From Sinohyriopsis cumingii (taxonomy: Eukaryota; Mollusca; Bivalvia; Unionida; Unionidae), in assembly GCA_028554795.2 (NCBI GenBank), contig CM068828.1:16748630-16812629 (forward strand): a stretch of 64,000 bases of DNA, in the 5' to 3' direction. The notes under the pieces were generated by a model that had not been told where the DNA came from, searched no databases, and saw only the letters and a program-made list of their open reading frames with translations. Position numbers and translations under genes: made by a program. This document shows, in pieces, positions 23,536 to 33,082 of the stretch; the first letter of the stretch is position 1, and each line of letters starts with the position of its first letter.

Positions 23536-26500
23536 ATGAAACGATCCCATTCATTCGAGAAGAAAGAAGAAGAAGAAAGTAAGAGGCAGAAACGTGATCT
23601 ATCGCCTCGTACCAGGGCTGAAATCTTGGCACAAATTCATGCCAGTGATTTTGAAGAGGACATGAGTGAACCAGAATCCGAACCCTCTAAACCAAGTCCA
23701 CCACCCTTTGTCAACCCTGAAAAGTACTATTCCATTCGAGAGACGGAAAAGCGCTCCTCTAGAAAATTTAGAACCACGGCTTACAAATACACGGTGAAGT
23801 TTAAAGATTTCAAGGCTGAAGTGCCGTTAGAGAAAGCAGAAGTGTTCATCACCGAGGTGTGGGATTCTTTGCTCACTGCACTCAAGCGACAATGTCAACC
23901 CAAAGAAGACGATCGCTTGAGACTTTCCATACAACACGACGGTTTGAAATCCCCTGTTTGGATCGAGTTTAGCACCCCTGCAGAATTGACTGCTTCCAAA
24001 GTCATGGACAAGATTCAACACGTACAACAATCTAATGATCAGTTTGACATCACCGATGGTAAAGCCACACTGGACATGACCCACGTCTCTCCTCCTCAAG
24101 GGACAGGACGCAAAAAGATGTTATTGGTGGACGACCTTCGCAACACCAAAACGAGTCTCGTCCGAATTAACAACCCTCATGACCAGATGTGTTTAGCCCG
24201 TGCCATCGTGGTGGGACGAACCTATGCCAACAAGAACGACACGGTAGAATGGAAAAGAACCTGGGACACTATTCAACGTTCCGACCGAGCCAAACAACGA
24301 AACGAAGCAGAACTCCTGTTACAACAAGCCGGACTGCCCAAAGACACACTCTGCGGCATTCCTGAGATGCAAAAATTGCAAGATGTCCTAGCTCCACGAT
24401 ACACCTTGAAAGTGCACCCTCAAGAAATGCGCGGGCCTCTATTGTTTCGAGGCCAAGATTTTAAGGACGGAAAATACATTCATGTTTATCATCACGATGA
24501 CCATTTCGATACCATTACCAGTATCACCGGATTCCTAGTATACGGTTATTACTGTGAGAAATGTGACCATGGTTATAACAATCGAGAGCAACACAAGCAT
24601 TGTGGATCGAAATGCACAGGATGTTTGGCCTCTTCACCCTGTCTGAGCGAAGAACCAGTGCCTTGTTCAACTTGTCTGCGCACGTTTGTCAGCCCTACCT
24701 GTTACCAACAACATTTGAAGACGCAAGGTTCACAGAAAAAATGCGCTTGTCAACTCCTGAGATTGTGCTCTACGTGTGGACAAGGCATACGTACCAATAG
24801 TACCAAGGCACACGTATGTTCAGGAAAAAAGAAATGTCACATTTGTCATCACATCGTGGACTTGGAACACGAATGTTACGTGCAAAAATACCAACCCCCA
24901 ACAGAGAAAGAGGACAGTCACAAGAAGAAAGGCAATTTCATCTTTTTCGATTTCGAATGCATGCAAGAGACTGGTATTCACATTCCTAATTTCTGCGTGG
25001 CTCATCGAGCGTGCGAGAAGTGCATTCAAGAACCTATCTTCAGTCATTGCCCTCACTGCAGCAAGATTCCCGGAGGACGTGAAAAAATCTTTCGGGGACC
25101 AAACACGTTAGCCGATTTTGCCCAATGGGTCTTAGACCCCGTCGACAAGACGTGGAGCCAAGAGGACATCGAACGTTACGGAGATTGTCATCGTCATGCC
25201 ACGGTGATGGCTCACAATTTCTCCGGATACGATGGACAGTTTCTTTTGAGGTACTATACGGAACAAGGCACCGAGCGTCCTAAAGTGACTTTGAACGGAG
25301 CCAAAATCATTTTCATGCAAGTGGGACAAGTGCAGTTTAAAGATTCGATGAGCTATTTGGCCATGCCTTTGAGTCGAATGCCTAAAACGTTTGGAATGAC
25401 AGAAATGGCTAAAGGGTACTTTCCACACTTTTTCAATACGGAAGCCAATCAACATGCCGTTCTACCCCATTTGCCTGAGGCTCACTATTACGACCCCGAC
25501 AACATGCGTACCGAACAACGAGAAGCTTTCTACGCTTGGTACCAGATTCACGCCTCGGACCCTTTCGACTTTCAGGAAGAAATGCTAAAGTATTGTCGTG
25601 CCGACGTGGACATTTTACGGCGTTGCTGTGGAAAATTTCGAGAACTGTTCATGGAACACGGAGGGGTCGATCCTTTGAAAGAAGCTTGCACCATTGCCAA
25701 AGCGTGTTCCTTAGTGTATCGACAACGATTCATGCCTGAAAACACCGTAGCTGTCATCAGCCCTCAAACGACCCACTTTGTCAAACGTCAATACTCGGTC
25801 AAAGCCCTACGTTGGTTACATTACTTGTGCGACAAGGAAGACAAGTGGATTCAGCATGCCCGCAACGGAGGGGGCGAAAAGACCATCGGAACGTATTCGG
25901 TCGATGGCTGGGACTTAGAAAACCCCAAGATCGTGTACGAGTTTAACGGTTGCTTATTTCACGGATGTCCCGTCTGTTACCCTGACCGTGGCACCAAGAA
26001 TCAGTTTTTGCAACGAACCATGGAAGACTTGTACCAGGACACTTGTCAGCGACGCCTAAAGTTAGAACAGCAAGGATACCAAGTGGTGGAAATGTGGGAA
26101 CACGAGTACGATCACCGTATGAAAACCGATCCCGAGTTTAAAGACCTCGTGGAAAGTTACCAGTTCATGGACCCGCTGAACCCGAGGGATAGTTTGTACG
26201 CAGGAAGGACCAATGCCACCTGTTTGCTGTACCAAGCCGACGAAGAGAAAGGAGAAGAAATCAAATACTTGGACGTGTGTTCGCTGTATCCCTACGTGTG
26301 CAAATATTGTCGCTTTCCTGTAGGGCACCCGCAATTGTTAACGGAACACATCGACCTGAAAAACATTCGACAATACGAAGGCTTGATCAAGTGTAAAGTT
26401 TTGCCTCCCACGAACCTATACCATCCCGTCTTACCTCACCATTGTCAAGGCAAACTGATGTTTCCCTTGTGCCGTACTTGTGCCGAAACGTGCAACCAAG

Positions 26501-27600
26501 ACCAACCTTGTCAGCACACCCAGGAAGAACGTGCCTTGACGGGAACCTGGGTCAGCGTAGAATTGTTCAAAGCTCTGGACATGGGATACGAACTGTTAGA
26601 AGTATACGAAATTTGCCACTTTCCCAAGACACAACAGTACCACAAGGGTGACCCTACTCAGAAAGTCATTTTCGCCGACTACGTGGATGCCTTTTTGAAA
26701 CTGAAGCAAGAAGCCAGCGGCTATCCTTCCTGGTGTCACACTCCCGAAGACCAAATAAAATTCAAAGAGAAATATTACGAACAAGAAGGCATCACTTTAG
26801 ACCACATCGAGAAAAACGAAGGCAGGCGATCGTTTGCCAAAGTGATGTTAAATTGCTTGTGGGGTAAAATGGCACAACGGCCGTGTTTACCCAAGACGGA
26901 ATATTTGACAGAACCTTCCCGCTACTTCCAGATGATTCACGACAAAACCAAATACATGAAACACGTGGACGTCGTTCGAGAGAATTTAATCTTGGTCAAT
27001 TACGAAGAAGATCTGGACTTTGTACAAGACGACCCTTTTGGAAATGTCATCATTGCGGCTTACGTGACAGCCCATGCTCGCTTAAAATTGTACGAAGCTT
27101 TAGAACTGTTAGAAGAACGCGTCCTGTACTTTGACACGGACAGTTGCATTTACATCCATCACCCGATTCAACATCACCCTAACATCGAAGGAGACTGTTT
27201 AGGAGCCTGGACAGACGAGCATCCCGACGACAAGATTCTAAGTTTCGTCAGTGGCGGTCCCAAAAATTACGGCTACGAATACCGGGACAAACAAGGAGAA
27301 GTGCACACGACGTGCAAAGTGAAAGGACTGACTCTGAATTATCGTACCAGTCGAGTGGTCAACTTTGGGGTATTGAAAGAAGCCTTGCAATCGGGAGAGG
27401 ATGGAAACTTTAAAGTGACCACCTATCAACCGAACAAGATTGTACGTTTACCCACTCACCACATCGTCAGTCGACCCTTGGAAAAAGTCTATCAAATCGT
27501 GTACCAGAAGCGAGTGCGACTTCCCAATCATTTCACCTTACCGTACGGTCACGTTGGTATTGGTCTGTATATAAAAAGGAACCCTAGGCAAGATCGATAG
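23536..27600 (+). CDS. PolB: Protein-primed DNA polymerase B, full length (B)
   Basis: This is a 1,354-residue replicative polymerase. The N-terminus (1-260) is charged. Residues about 335-455 hold a Cys/His-rich zinc-finger region (YYCEKCDHGY ... CHICHHIVDLEHEC). The exonuclease motifs are IFFDFECMQE (about 470), HNFSGYDGQF (about 560) and YCRADVDIL (about 686). The polymerase motifs are DVCSLYP (about 914), KVMLNCLWGKM (about 1102) and YFDTDS (about 1198). The layout is that of Polinton protein-primed B-family polymerases. The frame is uninterrupted, unlike copy A, whose C-terminus is shifted. The start is chosen for its TATA box at 23483. The TATA box of the next gene lies inside the last codons. 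Confidence 0.95.
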   Translation: MKRSHSFEKKEEEESKRQKRDLSPRTRAEILAQIHASDFEEDMSEPESEPSKPSPPPFVNPEKYYSIRETEKRSSRKFRTTAYKYTVKFKDFKAEVPLEKAEVFITEVWDSLLTALKRQCQPKEDDRLRLSIQHDGLKSPVWIEFSTPAELTASKVMDKIQHVQQSNDQFDITDGKATLDMTHVSPPQGTGRKKMLLVDDLRNTKTSLVRINNPHDQMCLARAIVVGRTYANKNDTVEWKRTWDTIQRSDRAKQRNEAELLLQQAGLPKDTLCGIPEMQKLQDVLAPRYTLKVHPQEMRGPLLFRGQDFKDGKYIHVYHHDDHFDTITSITGFLVYGYYCEKCDHGYNNREQHKHCGSKCTGCLASSPCLSEEPVPCSTCLRTFVSPTCYQQHLKTQGSQKKCACQLLRLCSTCGQGIRTNSTKAHVCSGKKKCHICHHIVDLEHECYVQKYQPPTEKEDSHKKKGNFIFFDFECMQETGIHIPNFCVAHRACEKCIQEPIFSHCPHCSKIPGGREKIFRGPNTLADFAQWVLDPVDKTWSQEDIERYGDCHRHATVMAHNFSGYDGQFLLRYYTEQGTERPKVTLNGAKIIFMQVGQVQFKDSMSYLAMPLSRMPKTFGMTEMAKGYFPHFFNTEANQHAVLPHLPEAHYYDPDNMRTEQREAFYAWYQIHASDPFDFQEEMLKYCRADVDILRRCCGKFRELFMEHGGVDPLKEACTIAKACSLVYRQRFMPENTVAVISPQTTHFVKRQYSVKALRWLHYLCDKEDKWIQHARNGGGEKTIGTYSVDGWDLENPKIVYEFNGCLFHGCPVCYPDRGTKNQFLQRTMEDLYQDTCQRRLKLEQQGYQVVEMWEHEYDHRMKTDPEFKDLVESYQFMDPLNPRDSLYAGRTNATCLLYQADEEKGEEIKYLDVCSLYPYVCKYCRFPVGHPQLLTEHIDLKNIRQYEGLIKCKVLPPTNLYHPVLPHHCQGKLMFPLCRTCAETCNQDQPCQHTQEERALTGTWVSVELFKALDMGYELLEVYEICHFPKTQQYHKGDPTQKVIFADYVDAFLKLKQEASGYPSWCHTPEDQIKFKEKYYEQEGITLDHIEKNEGRRSFAKVMLNCLWGKMAQRPCLPKTEYLTEPSRYFQMIHDKTKYMKHVDVVRENLILVNYEEDLDFVQDDPFGNVIIAAYVTAHARLKLYEALELLEERVLYFDTDSCIYIHHPIQHHPNIEGDCLGAWTDEHPDDKILSFVSGGPKNYGYEYRDKQGEVHTTCKVKGLTLNYRTSRVVNFGVLKEALQSGEDGNFKVTTYQPNKIVRLPTHHIVSRPLEKVYQIVYQKRVRLPNHFTLPYGHVGIGLYIKRNPRQDR
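27568..27576 (+). promoter_or_regulatory. TATA box inside the 3' end of PolB (B)
   Basis: TATATAAAA lies 57 bp before the ATG at 27633, the same position as in element A. Confidence 0.55.
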
Positions 27601-27632
27601 TTCATTGGGACTACCAAGACCGAGCGAACAAG

Positions 27633-28376
27633 ATGAATACTTTGAAAGAGACATCGTTCCAGTTTGGGGATTGTAAAAAAGTTGTATCTTCCTCTAGTGT
27701 GACTAATACTGGATGGATAAGACCCAGGCATTGCGACGGAAAATGTCCGGAAGGAAACTGCGATTGTCCATGTGGTTACCATTGTAATTGCGTAACGGAG
27801 TTTGCAGACGAGTGCGATTGTGAGCCTTGCGATGTGTACGATGCTGTACGTTGTGACCTGAGCGATGCCGTAAAGCATCATGGGAACTTTAGTGTCCCTA
27901 CCCCTATCATGGAAAGCGATGCTGTGCGTGTCAAACCTGTGGGATGCGAAAGTGATGCCGCTCGTCCTCTTGGACATTTTACTGGGTTTCGTTTTAAAGG
28001 GGAATGTTCACCTTCACGTCTACCCCCCTACGGATGTCATCCAGCCCTGAGCAAACTCCTGCCCATGTCACTCAATCCTCATCGAAACGAACCTGTGAAA
28101 GACGAATATTAGTTCCCTGTGCGTTTGTCGGAATACTTCGACTTTGAAAATCGTCTTCAATCGTTCAAAGGAAAATGGCCTAAGTATCTGGGAGGATCGA
28201 CCCCCGAAGAATTAGCCAGAGCCGGATTTTTCTACTTGGGCGAAGGAGATAAAGTCAAGTGCTTCAGTTGCGGTGTGTCACTTCACCACTGGGAACCACA
28301 AGATTCGGCCTACGTTGAACATGCTCGATGGTCACCGAATTGTCATTACTTACCTTTAGTGGGACCGAGACATTGA
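27633..28376 (+). pseudogene. BIR-domain (IAP-like) protein, nonsense-mutated (B)
   Basis: The N-terminal part (MNTLKETSFQFGDCKK) has an additional Cys-rich stretch compared with A (CDGKCPEGNCDCPCGYHCNC), which may be the ancestral form. A TAG at 28110-28112, where A has TCG, separates it from the BIR domain. The BIR domain itself remains open in frame (28119-28376) with the full zinc pattern. No ATG is seen in a good position to start the BIR domain alone. Confidence 0.85.
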
Positions 28377-28404
28377 AGTAACTTCTTACCAAAATAATCT
28401 GTTC

Positions 28405-28860
28405 ATGAATACTTTACAAGAGAACATTCGTGCTTTGCCTGTGGAGTTGAGAGAACGCATTTACCGAGAGCTGGTCAAAATACAAGTGAAACGTAAAGAA
28501 CAATTGCATCCGTTACGTCACCGGTGTTTGAACCACTGGTACCTTCAGGCTATACAAGGACTGATTGAGTTGAAAGTGTTCCATTGGACAGACATTGATC
28601 AACGACCTCCTGGTTATAAAAAGGAATGGTTTGGTATTGACGATTCTATCTACTACATTGTAAACGTACTGCATCGAATTCCAGAGGAAGAGTTAACGAA
28701 TTACCAACATCTTTCACGCAATGTCAACTTAGTGAAAGAGGAAACTTCTGAACGAATTGTAATGTGTAGATTAGTGGTGAAATGATTTAGATTCGACAAT
28801 GAATTAAAACCATGTTTGTGCAAACAGTACATTTCTTGTGTCAGACCAAAGAGGATTTAG
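28405..28860 (+). pseudogene. F-box-like protein, paralogue 1, truncated by stop (B)
   Basis: MNTLQEN followed by ALPVELRERIYREL and a body matching the A gene at 2906. A CGA to TGA change (28783-28785) ends translation after 126 residues. The remaining sequence to 28860 still encodes the conserved CLCKQYISCVRPKR end in frame. The F-box-like N-terminus would survive, so a shortened product is possible. Confidence 0.55.
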
Positions 28861-28872
28861 TATGACCTATTC

Positions 28873-29391
28873 ATGGATACTTTGCTAGAGAACATTCGTG
28901 CTTTGCCTGTGGAGTTGAGAGAACGCATTTACCGAGAGCTGGTCAAAATACAAGTGAAACGTAAAGAACAATTGCATCCGTTACGTCACCGGTGTTTGAA
29001 CCACTGGTACCTGAAGGGTATAAGAGAACTGATTCGTCAGAAATTGTTTCAATGGTCAGACCTTGTTCAATACTTCCAGGCCCCCGATGATTCACGTGTT
29101 GATCATTTTGGTTACTTCGAGATTCACCTAGAGCAACCCATTGAGGAAGACGAGGTAAAGGATTACCAACATATTTTCCGTGGAATCTACTTAGCGGAAG
29201 AGGAAACTTCTAATCGAACTCTGACGTTTCGGTTACAGTATGCAAGATTTACATTCCCCACTGGAGAACGAAGATCACTGGCTAGAAAGTACGTGTATTC
29301 TTTTCGAAACAAAGAGACTATAAAAACAGGCAGCTATGCCACGACTTATGTCGTATGTCATCCAACAGATTCCGTGGAAGGAACTCAATGA
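28873..29391 (+). CDS. F-box-like protein, paralogue 2 (B)
   Basis: This is a 172-residue protein from MDTLLEN with the ALPVELRERIYREL motif and the first 58 residues nearly identical to paralogue 1. The remainder corresponds to paralogue 3 of A (HWYLKGIRELIRQKLFQWSD ... RRSLARKYVYSFRNK). The near-perfect N-terminal match between paralogues suggests recent gene conversion. TATAAAA at 29319-29325 near its end belongs to the next gene. Confidence 0.6.
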   Translation: MDTLLENIRALPVELRERIYRELVKIQVKRKEQLHPLRHRCLNHWYLKGIRELIRQKLFQWSDLVQYFQAPDDSRVDHFGYFEIHLEQPIEEDEVKDYQHIFRGIYLAEEETSNRTLTFRLQYARFTFPTGERRSLARKYVYSFRNKETIKTGSYATTYVVCHPTDSVEGTQ

Positions 29392-29560
29392 CCATATTCA
29401 AACCGTGGATCATTACCATCGATTATTACAAGAACTTTATCCATTCAATTTGGGACGACAAGTGGTGTGTGTCTTAGTGACTTGTTTTCTGGGATTTCGT
29501 TTACCAGCCGATTCTTTGTGGACTCTTTACGATCAGTACTTACCACCTCCATGGCCTTAA
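29336..29560 (+). CDS. Small conserved ORF of unknown function (first of overlapping trio, B)
   Basis: These 74 residues (MPRLMSYVIQQIPWKEL) match the A ORF at 4073 with few substitutions. TATAAAA at 29319-29325 is 11 bp before the ATG. Its end overlaps the next ORF (29551) in another frame. Confidence 0.5.
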   Translation: MPRLMSYVIQQIPWKELNDHIQTVDHYHRLLQELYPFNLGRQVVCVLVTCFLGFRLPADSLWTLYDQYLPPPWP

Positions 29561-29892
29561 ATGGTCACGAAAAACTCCTTTTGCTCAAAGCCTTGCGGTT
29601 TCATCTGGATACTTCTCGACCTCAACAGGAAAAAAAGATTCGTCAACTTTTAGCTACCCAAGACGTGTATGACGATGTGTGTGTAGCTTGTGACTTACAC
29701 CCTCATTGGACAGATGTTCGTGACTGGAAAAAGGGGGGTTTTGAGGCTTGGACCCAAGAAGTGGCCCAGTATGCACAAGAGTTGTTCAAGGAAAAAAGTT
29801 ACTTTTCAACCTGTGTTAGTGACGGTGCCAGAAGAACCCGTCACCGAGAACAACCACTCGCTTCAGGACAGGACTGTCATGGACATTCCTGA
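29551..29892 (+). CDS. Conserved hypothetical protein MALNGHEK (second of overlapping trio, B)
   Basis: A 113-residue counterpart of the A gene at 4288, with the same start and the same VCVACDLHPHWTDV segment. The C-terminus is longer because of a small insertion (near HREQPLASGQD). Helical and charged; function unknown. Confidence 0.55.
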   Translation: MALNGHEKLLLLKALRFHLDTSRPQQEKKIRQLLATQDVYDDVCVACDLHPHWTDVRDWKKGGFEAWTQEVAQYAQELFKEKSYFSTCVSDGARRTRHREQPLASGQDCHGHS

Positions 29893-30100
29893 AAGGTCAT
29901 TCCGGGAGGACACTTGTGTGACAATACCTCATGTAGAGACTGTAAGAACATTACACACTGTCCCTAGGACATCTTGGTTACCCAAAACATGTTGTACAGA
30001 CACTTGTTTATATTCCACTTTGATCGCTTTGCTGTGTTTTATATTCCTGTACATCACTATTTGGGTTGTATGTATTTTTGTCTTTCGTGTTCATATTTGA
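29879..30100 (+). CDS. Small tail-anchored membrane protein (third of overlapping trio, B)
   Basis: From ATG 29879 (MDIPERSFREDTCV) the frame gives 73 residues: a Cys cluster (KTCCTDTCLYS), then one C-terminal membrane segment (LIALLCFIFLYITIWVVCIFVF). The start used in A is GTG here, so B either starts later, as annotated, or at in-frame ATGs upstream (29714) that overlap the second ORF. The membrane segment is conserved in character rather than in exact sequence. Confidence 0.45.
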   Translation: MDIPERSFREDTCVTIPHVETVRTLHTVPRTSWLPKTCCTDTCLYSTLIALLCFIFLYITIWVVCIFVFRVHI

Positions 30101-30107
30101 AACATTC

Positions 30108-30137
30108 AATAAACGTGTTCTGAAAAAAGTATATAAA
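30108..30137 (+). promoter_or_regulatory. AATAAA signal and ATPase TATA box (B)
   Basis: AATAAA at 30108-30113 and TATATAAA at 30130-30137, 47 bp before the ATPase ATG, are arranged as in element A. Confidence 0.6.
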
Positions 30138-30184
30138 CTCTTGTCTTGTTTGTTTTTCGTGTCACAAGTGACATTTCTCAAACC

Positions 30185-30940
30185 ATGGCTACCTCTGCTG
30201 TCTCTGCTCCCTCTTCCTCTACTGTCAAAGTCATCGACGAACACTTAGATCGTGCCAGTTGGGAGGCTTTGTATCTTCGCCATCCCTTTAACATGCTCAT
30301 TGCTGGACCTAGCGGTTCAGGCAAAACCGAATTCGTCAAACGTTTGATCGAACATAAACATCATTTGATCGATCGGCCACCTCAACGGATCGTGTGGTGT
30401 TACAAAGAGTGGCAATCGGCGTACAGCCTTTTGCGAGAAAGTCAAGGCGATTCCATCGTGTTTGTGGAAGGCATTCCTAAAGAAGACGACGGCATCGTCT
30501 CTGACTCCCGTCAAACCCATTTGGTCATTTTCGACGACATGTTAGGAGAAGACGAAGAAGAAATTAAATTGTGGTTCACGCGCAAAGGGCATCACCGTAA
30601 TGCCAGTGTCGTTTACATCACCCAAAATTTGTTTCAACAAAGTAAAGCCCATCGCACCATCAGTCTCAATGCACATTACGTGGTCTTGTTTAAAAGCCCT
30701 CGAGATAAATCGCAAGTGCAAGTCTTAGCCAAACAGTTAGGAACGCCTTGGCTGACTCAGGCGTACGACGATGCCACTCAAACGCCACACGCCTATTTAC
30801 TCGTCGATTTGAAACCTACCACTCCCGAGGATTTGCGATTTCGTACCCACTTGTTTCACCACTGGTGCCAAGACGGAGGGCCTGTCCTGTACTCGTCTCC
30901 GTCCTCGACTTCATTTCACTCCCCATCAAAAAATCTATAA
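30185..30940 (+). CDS. ATP: FtsK/HerA-type genome packaging ATPase (B)
   Basis: 251 residues from ATG 30185, with Walker A GPSGSGKTEF and Walker B HLVIFDDMLGED. Only a handful of residues differ from A (for example D to H at residue 20, S to F near residue 170). Fully open. The next gene's TATA box overlaps the stop codon (30936-30943). Confidence 0.92.
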   Translation: MATSAVSAPSSSTVKVIDEHLDRASWEALYLRHPFNMLIAGPSGSGKTEFVKRLIEHKHHLIDRPPQRIVWCYKEWQSAYSLLRESQGDSIVFVEGIPKEDDGIVSDSRQTHLVIFDDMLGEDEEEIKLWFTRKGHHRNASVVYITQNLFQQSKAHRTISLNAHYVVLFKSPRDKSQVQVLAKQLGTPWLTQAYDDATQTPHAYLLVDLKPTTPEDLRFRTHLFHHWCQDGGPVLYSSPSSTSFHSPSKNL

Positions 30941-30943
30941 AAA
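30936..30943 (+). promoter_or_regulatory. TATA box overlapping the ATPase stop codon (B)
   Basis: TATAAAAA, 39 bp before the core-protein ATG at 30982; sequence and spacing are the same as in A. Confidence 0.55.
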
Positions 30944-30981
30944 CCTCAGACCCTTTTTCGTCTGTCTCACACAGTGTGAAC

Positions 30982-31929
30982 ATGACGTCCCTTCAGTCGC
31001 ATCTTCCCGTCAAATTGATTCGTGCCTTGTATGGCATCAGTCGAGAAAAAGATCCACAAACACGAGTTCGTGTCTTAGAAGCTAGTCTCAAAGAAGTCTT
31101 ACGATGGTTTACGGTGACGGCACGTCAATTACTCCAAGGAATCATTCAGATTCCTCATCAAACCCAACGCTTTTTCGATCGAAACAAAGTCGCTTTGGTC
31201 CAACTGGCCGATCCCCGCATCGACACTCAAACCAAAAAACAAATCATTTTGAAACCTGGAGGGAGCGGTACTCTAGGAGGGGTCATCATTCGCTCACTCT
31301 TAAGATGGGATCCTAATGCCCCCAAAGTTATCCCTAAGACAAAAGTCCAACGAAGCCCCAAGAAGAAAAAGACCAGGTCCCCAAAGAGAAGAACTTCTCC
31401 AGTGGCGGGACCCTCCTCTTACCAGACACCACCCCGGAAAAAGAAAAGAAGCCCCAAGAAAAAGAAACAGAGAAAAAGTCCCCAGAAAAAGAAAAGTCCA
31501 CAGAAGAAAACTAGTCGTAAGAGAGGCACTGCGGCCAGGACACAGCCTTACACTCGCAAACCACGACCTGCCACAGCGGTGACTGTGTCTCCGACAGCCT
31601 CACGTTTATCCACTTCTCCGTTGATGTCACCAGGAACTGAAGAGTATTTGGAGACGTTAATCACACCAAGAACTTCTCCGTTGATGACCCCCAAAAGAAC
31701 TTCCCCAGTGGCAGGACCCTCCAATTTAGTGGCAGTGGCTGCTGCTCACAAAGTACCTTCTCCCAAAATCAAAGTCCATGAAAGATCGGGCATGTTACAA
31801 AGTTTACTGGATTTGTCCAAGCAAGAACTGACTCGATTTAGTTCGTTACGTACCCCTGCACGACGTGTCATGCCTGTCATGAAGTTGATACGCCGTAAAG
31901 ACAATCAGTGGCGACGCGTTCCAGTATAA
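30982..31929 (+). CDS. Basic core-like protein with KSP-rich tail (B)
   Basis: 315 residues. The N-terminal 110 residues are almost identical to A. The Lys-Ser-Pro tail (RSPKKKKTRSPKRR, RKSPQKKKSPQKK) differs by small substitutions and one extra residue. Expected to condense the element's DNA within the particle (inference from composition). Confidence 0.65.
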   Translation: MTSLQSHLPVKLIRALYGISREKDPQTRVRVLEASLKEVLRWFTVTARQLLQGIIQIPHQTQRFFDRNKVALVQLADPRIDTQTKKQIILKPGGSGTLGGVIIRSLLRWDPNAPKVIPKTKVQRSPKKKKTRSPKRRTSPVAGPSSYQTPPRKKKRSPKKKKQRKSPQKKKSPQKKTSRKRGTAARTQPYTRKPRPATAVTVSPTASRLSTSPLMSPGTEEYLETLITPRTSPLMTPKRTSPVAGPSNLVAVAAAHKVPSPKIKVHERSGMLQSLLDLSKQELTRFSSLRTPARRVMPVMKLIRRKDNQWRRVPV

Positions 31930-31988
31930 AAAAGGCCTGTGACCAAGTAGGGTATCAGTGTTCTTTTGGTGCTCCTAAAGACTCAAAG

Positions 31989-32375
31989 ATGTCACCCTCC
32001 AGAAAACCCCAAGGAAAGAAAAGGAAAGGACTGCCACCACGTTTAGCCAAACATGGGGACCTGTTATCTGTCCTGTCCAAAGCTTCTCCACCCCTACGAA
32101 AAAAACTCATTCAAACAGCCTCCAAAGAGGTCATCGATACCGTGTGCGAATGTTGTTTGAACGTTTTGAAAGGCACGATCCCTTTGTCCAAACACCAGAA
32201 ACAATGCTTAGGCAAACATCGTCACGTTCTTCGCCAAATGGTTCAAAAGAAAATCCCCATTCGTCAAAAAAAGAAGATGTTAGTGCAACGTGGAGGCATT
32301 TTGCCTCTCTTGTTAGGCCCCATACTGAAAGGAGTCTTGGGAACCATGTTGGGAGGACTGATGGGAGCAAGATAA
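31989..32375 (+). CDS. Small basic pX/minor-core-like protein (B)
   Basis: 128 residues from ATG 31989 (MSPSRKPQGKKRKG), with VIDTVCECCLNVLKG, LVQRGG and the hydrophobic glycine-rich C-terminus. The frame is open upstream to 31908 without an ATG, so the internal ATG shared with A is taken. Confidence 0.65.
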   Translation: MSPSRKPQGKKRKGLPPRLAKHGDLLSVLSKASPPLRKKLIQTASKEVIDTVCECCLNVLKGTIPLSKHQKQCLGKHRHVLRQMVQKKIPIRQKKKMLVQRGGILPLLLGPILKGVLGTMLGGLMGAR

Positions 32376-32424
32376 AAAGGCCTTCGAAAATCCCAAGATC
32401 TCAGAATCGACCCCTGACAACCCC

Positions 32425-33060
32425 ATGGAAGGACGAAAACTAGCTTTAGTGCCTTACAAACGATGGATGGAATACCATCGGTGGCAAGAACAACGCACCC
32501 CGCATTTACCTCCCAATCCCAATTTGAGCGAGATGTCCCAGTTACAACACGAATTGCAGTCCTTGATGGATCGCCAAGATTTGTCCGAAACAGAAAAATC
32601 GCAAAAGTACGGTCAACTCTTGCAACGACTGCAACTCTTTCACCAGAAAGCTTTAGACGAAACAGCTCTACCCACTCTGAAAGATTTTAAGACCTTGATG
32701 AAAAGTCCAGCACCATCACCAGTACCAGTACCAGTACCAGTGACCAAGACAGAAAAAGGAAAAGAAGAAGAAGAAGAAGGGTTTCAAACTCCACCAGAAA
32801 AAGTACGCAAGTTAACAACACCACCTACCTCCAGAATTGGATGGATTAAAAAGATGATGGCCACCCCTTCTTCATCACAAGAGAAAAAGAAAGTGAAGAC
32901 AGAAGTGAAGACAGAAGTGAAACAAGAACCGATATCCCCCGCTCAGACATCCTCCTCCTCTTCGACACCTATTGCCGGTCGCACACGCAAAGCCTTGCAA
33001 TCCAAGAAAATACCCCAAGAGAAAAAGAGTAGCCTCTTCCAAGAGTGGGTGCCTTATTAA
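32425..33060 (+). CDS. Coiled-coil protein with variable low-complexity tail (B)
   Basis: 211 residues. The first 95 residues match A. The middle is different, with PVPVPVPV, KGKEEEEE and a repeated VKTEVKTEVKQEP stretch, and is 22 residues shorter overall. The end (FQEWVPY) again resembles A. See the A entry at 7118 for interpretation. Confidence 0.6.
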   Translation: MEGRKLALVPYKRWMEYHRWQEQRTPHLPPNPNLSEMSQLQHELQSLMDRQDLSETEKSQKYGQLLQRLQLFHQKALDETALPTLKDFKTLMKSPAPSPVPVPVPVTKTEKGKEEEEEGFQTPPEKVRKLTTPPTSRIGWIKKMMATPSSSQEKKKVKTEVKTEVKQEPISPAQTSSSSSTPIAGRTRKALQSKKIPQEKKSSLFQEWVPY

Positions 33061-33082
33061 CACACCAACCAACACAAAAAAA

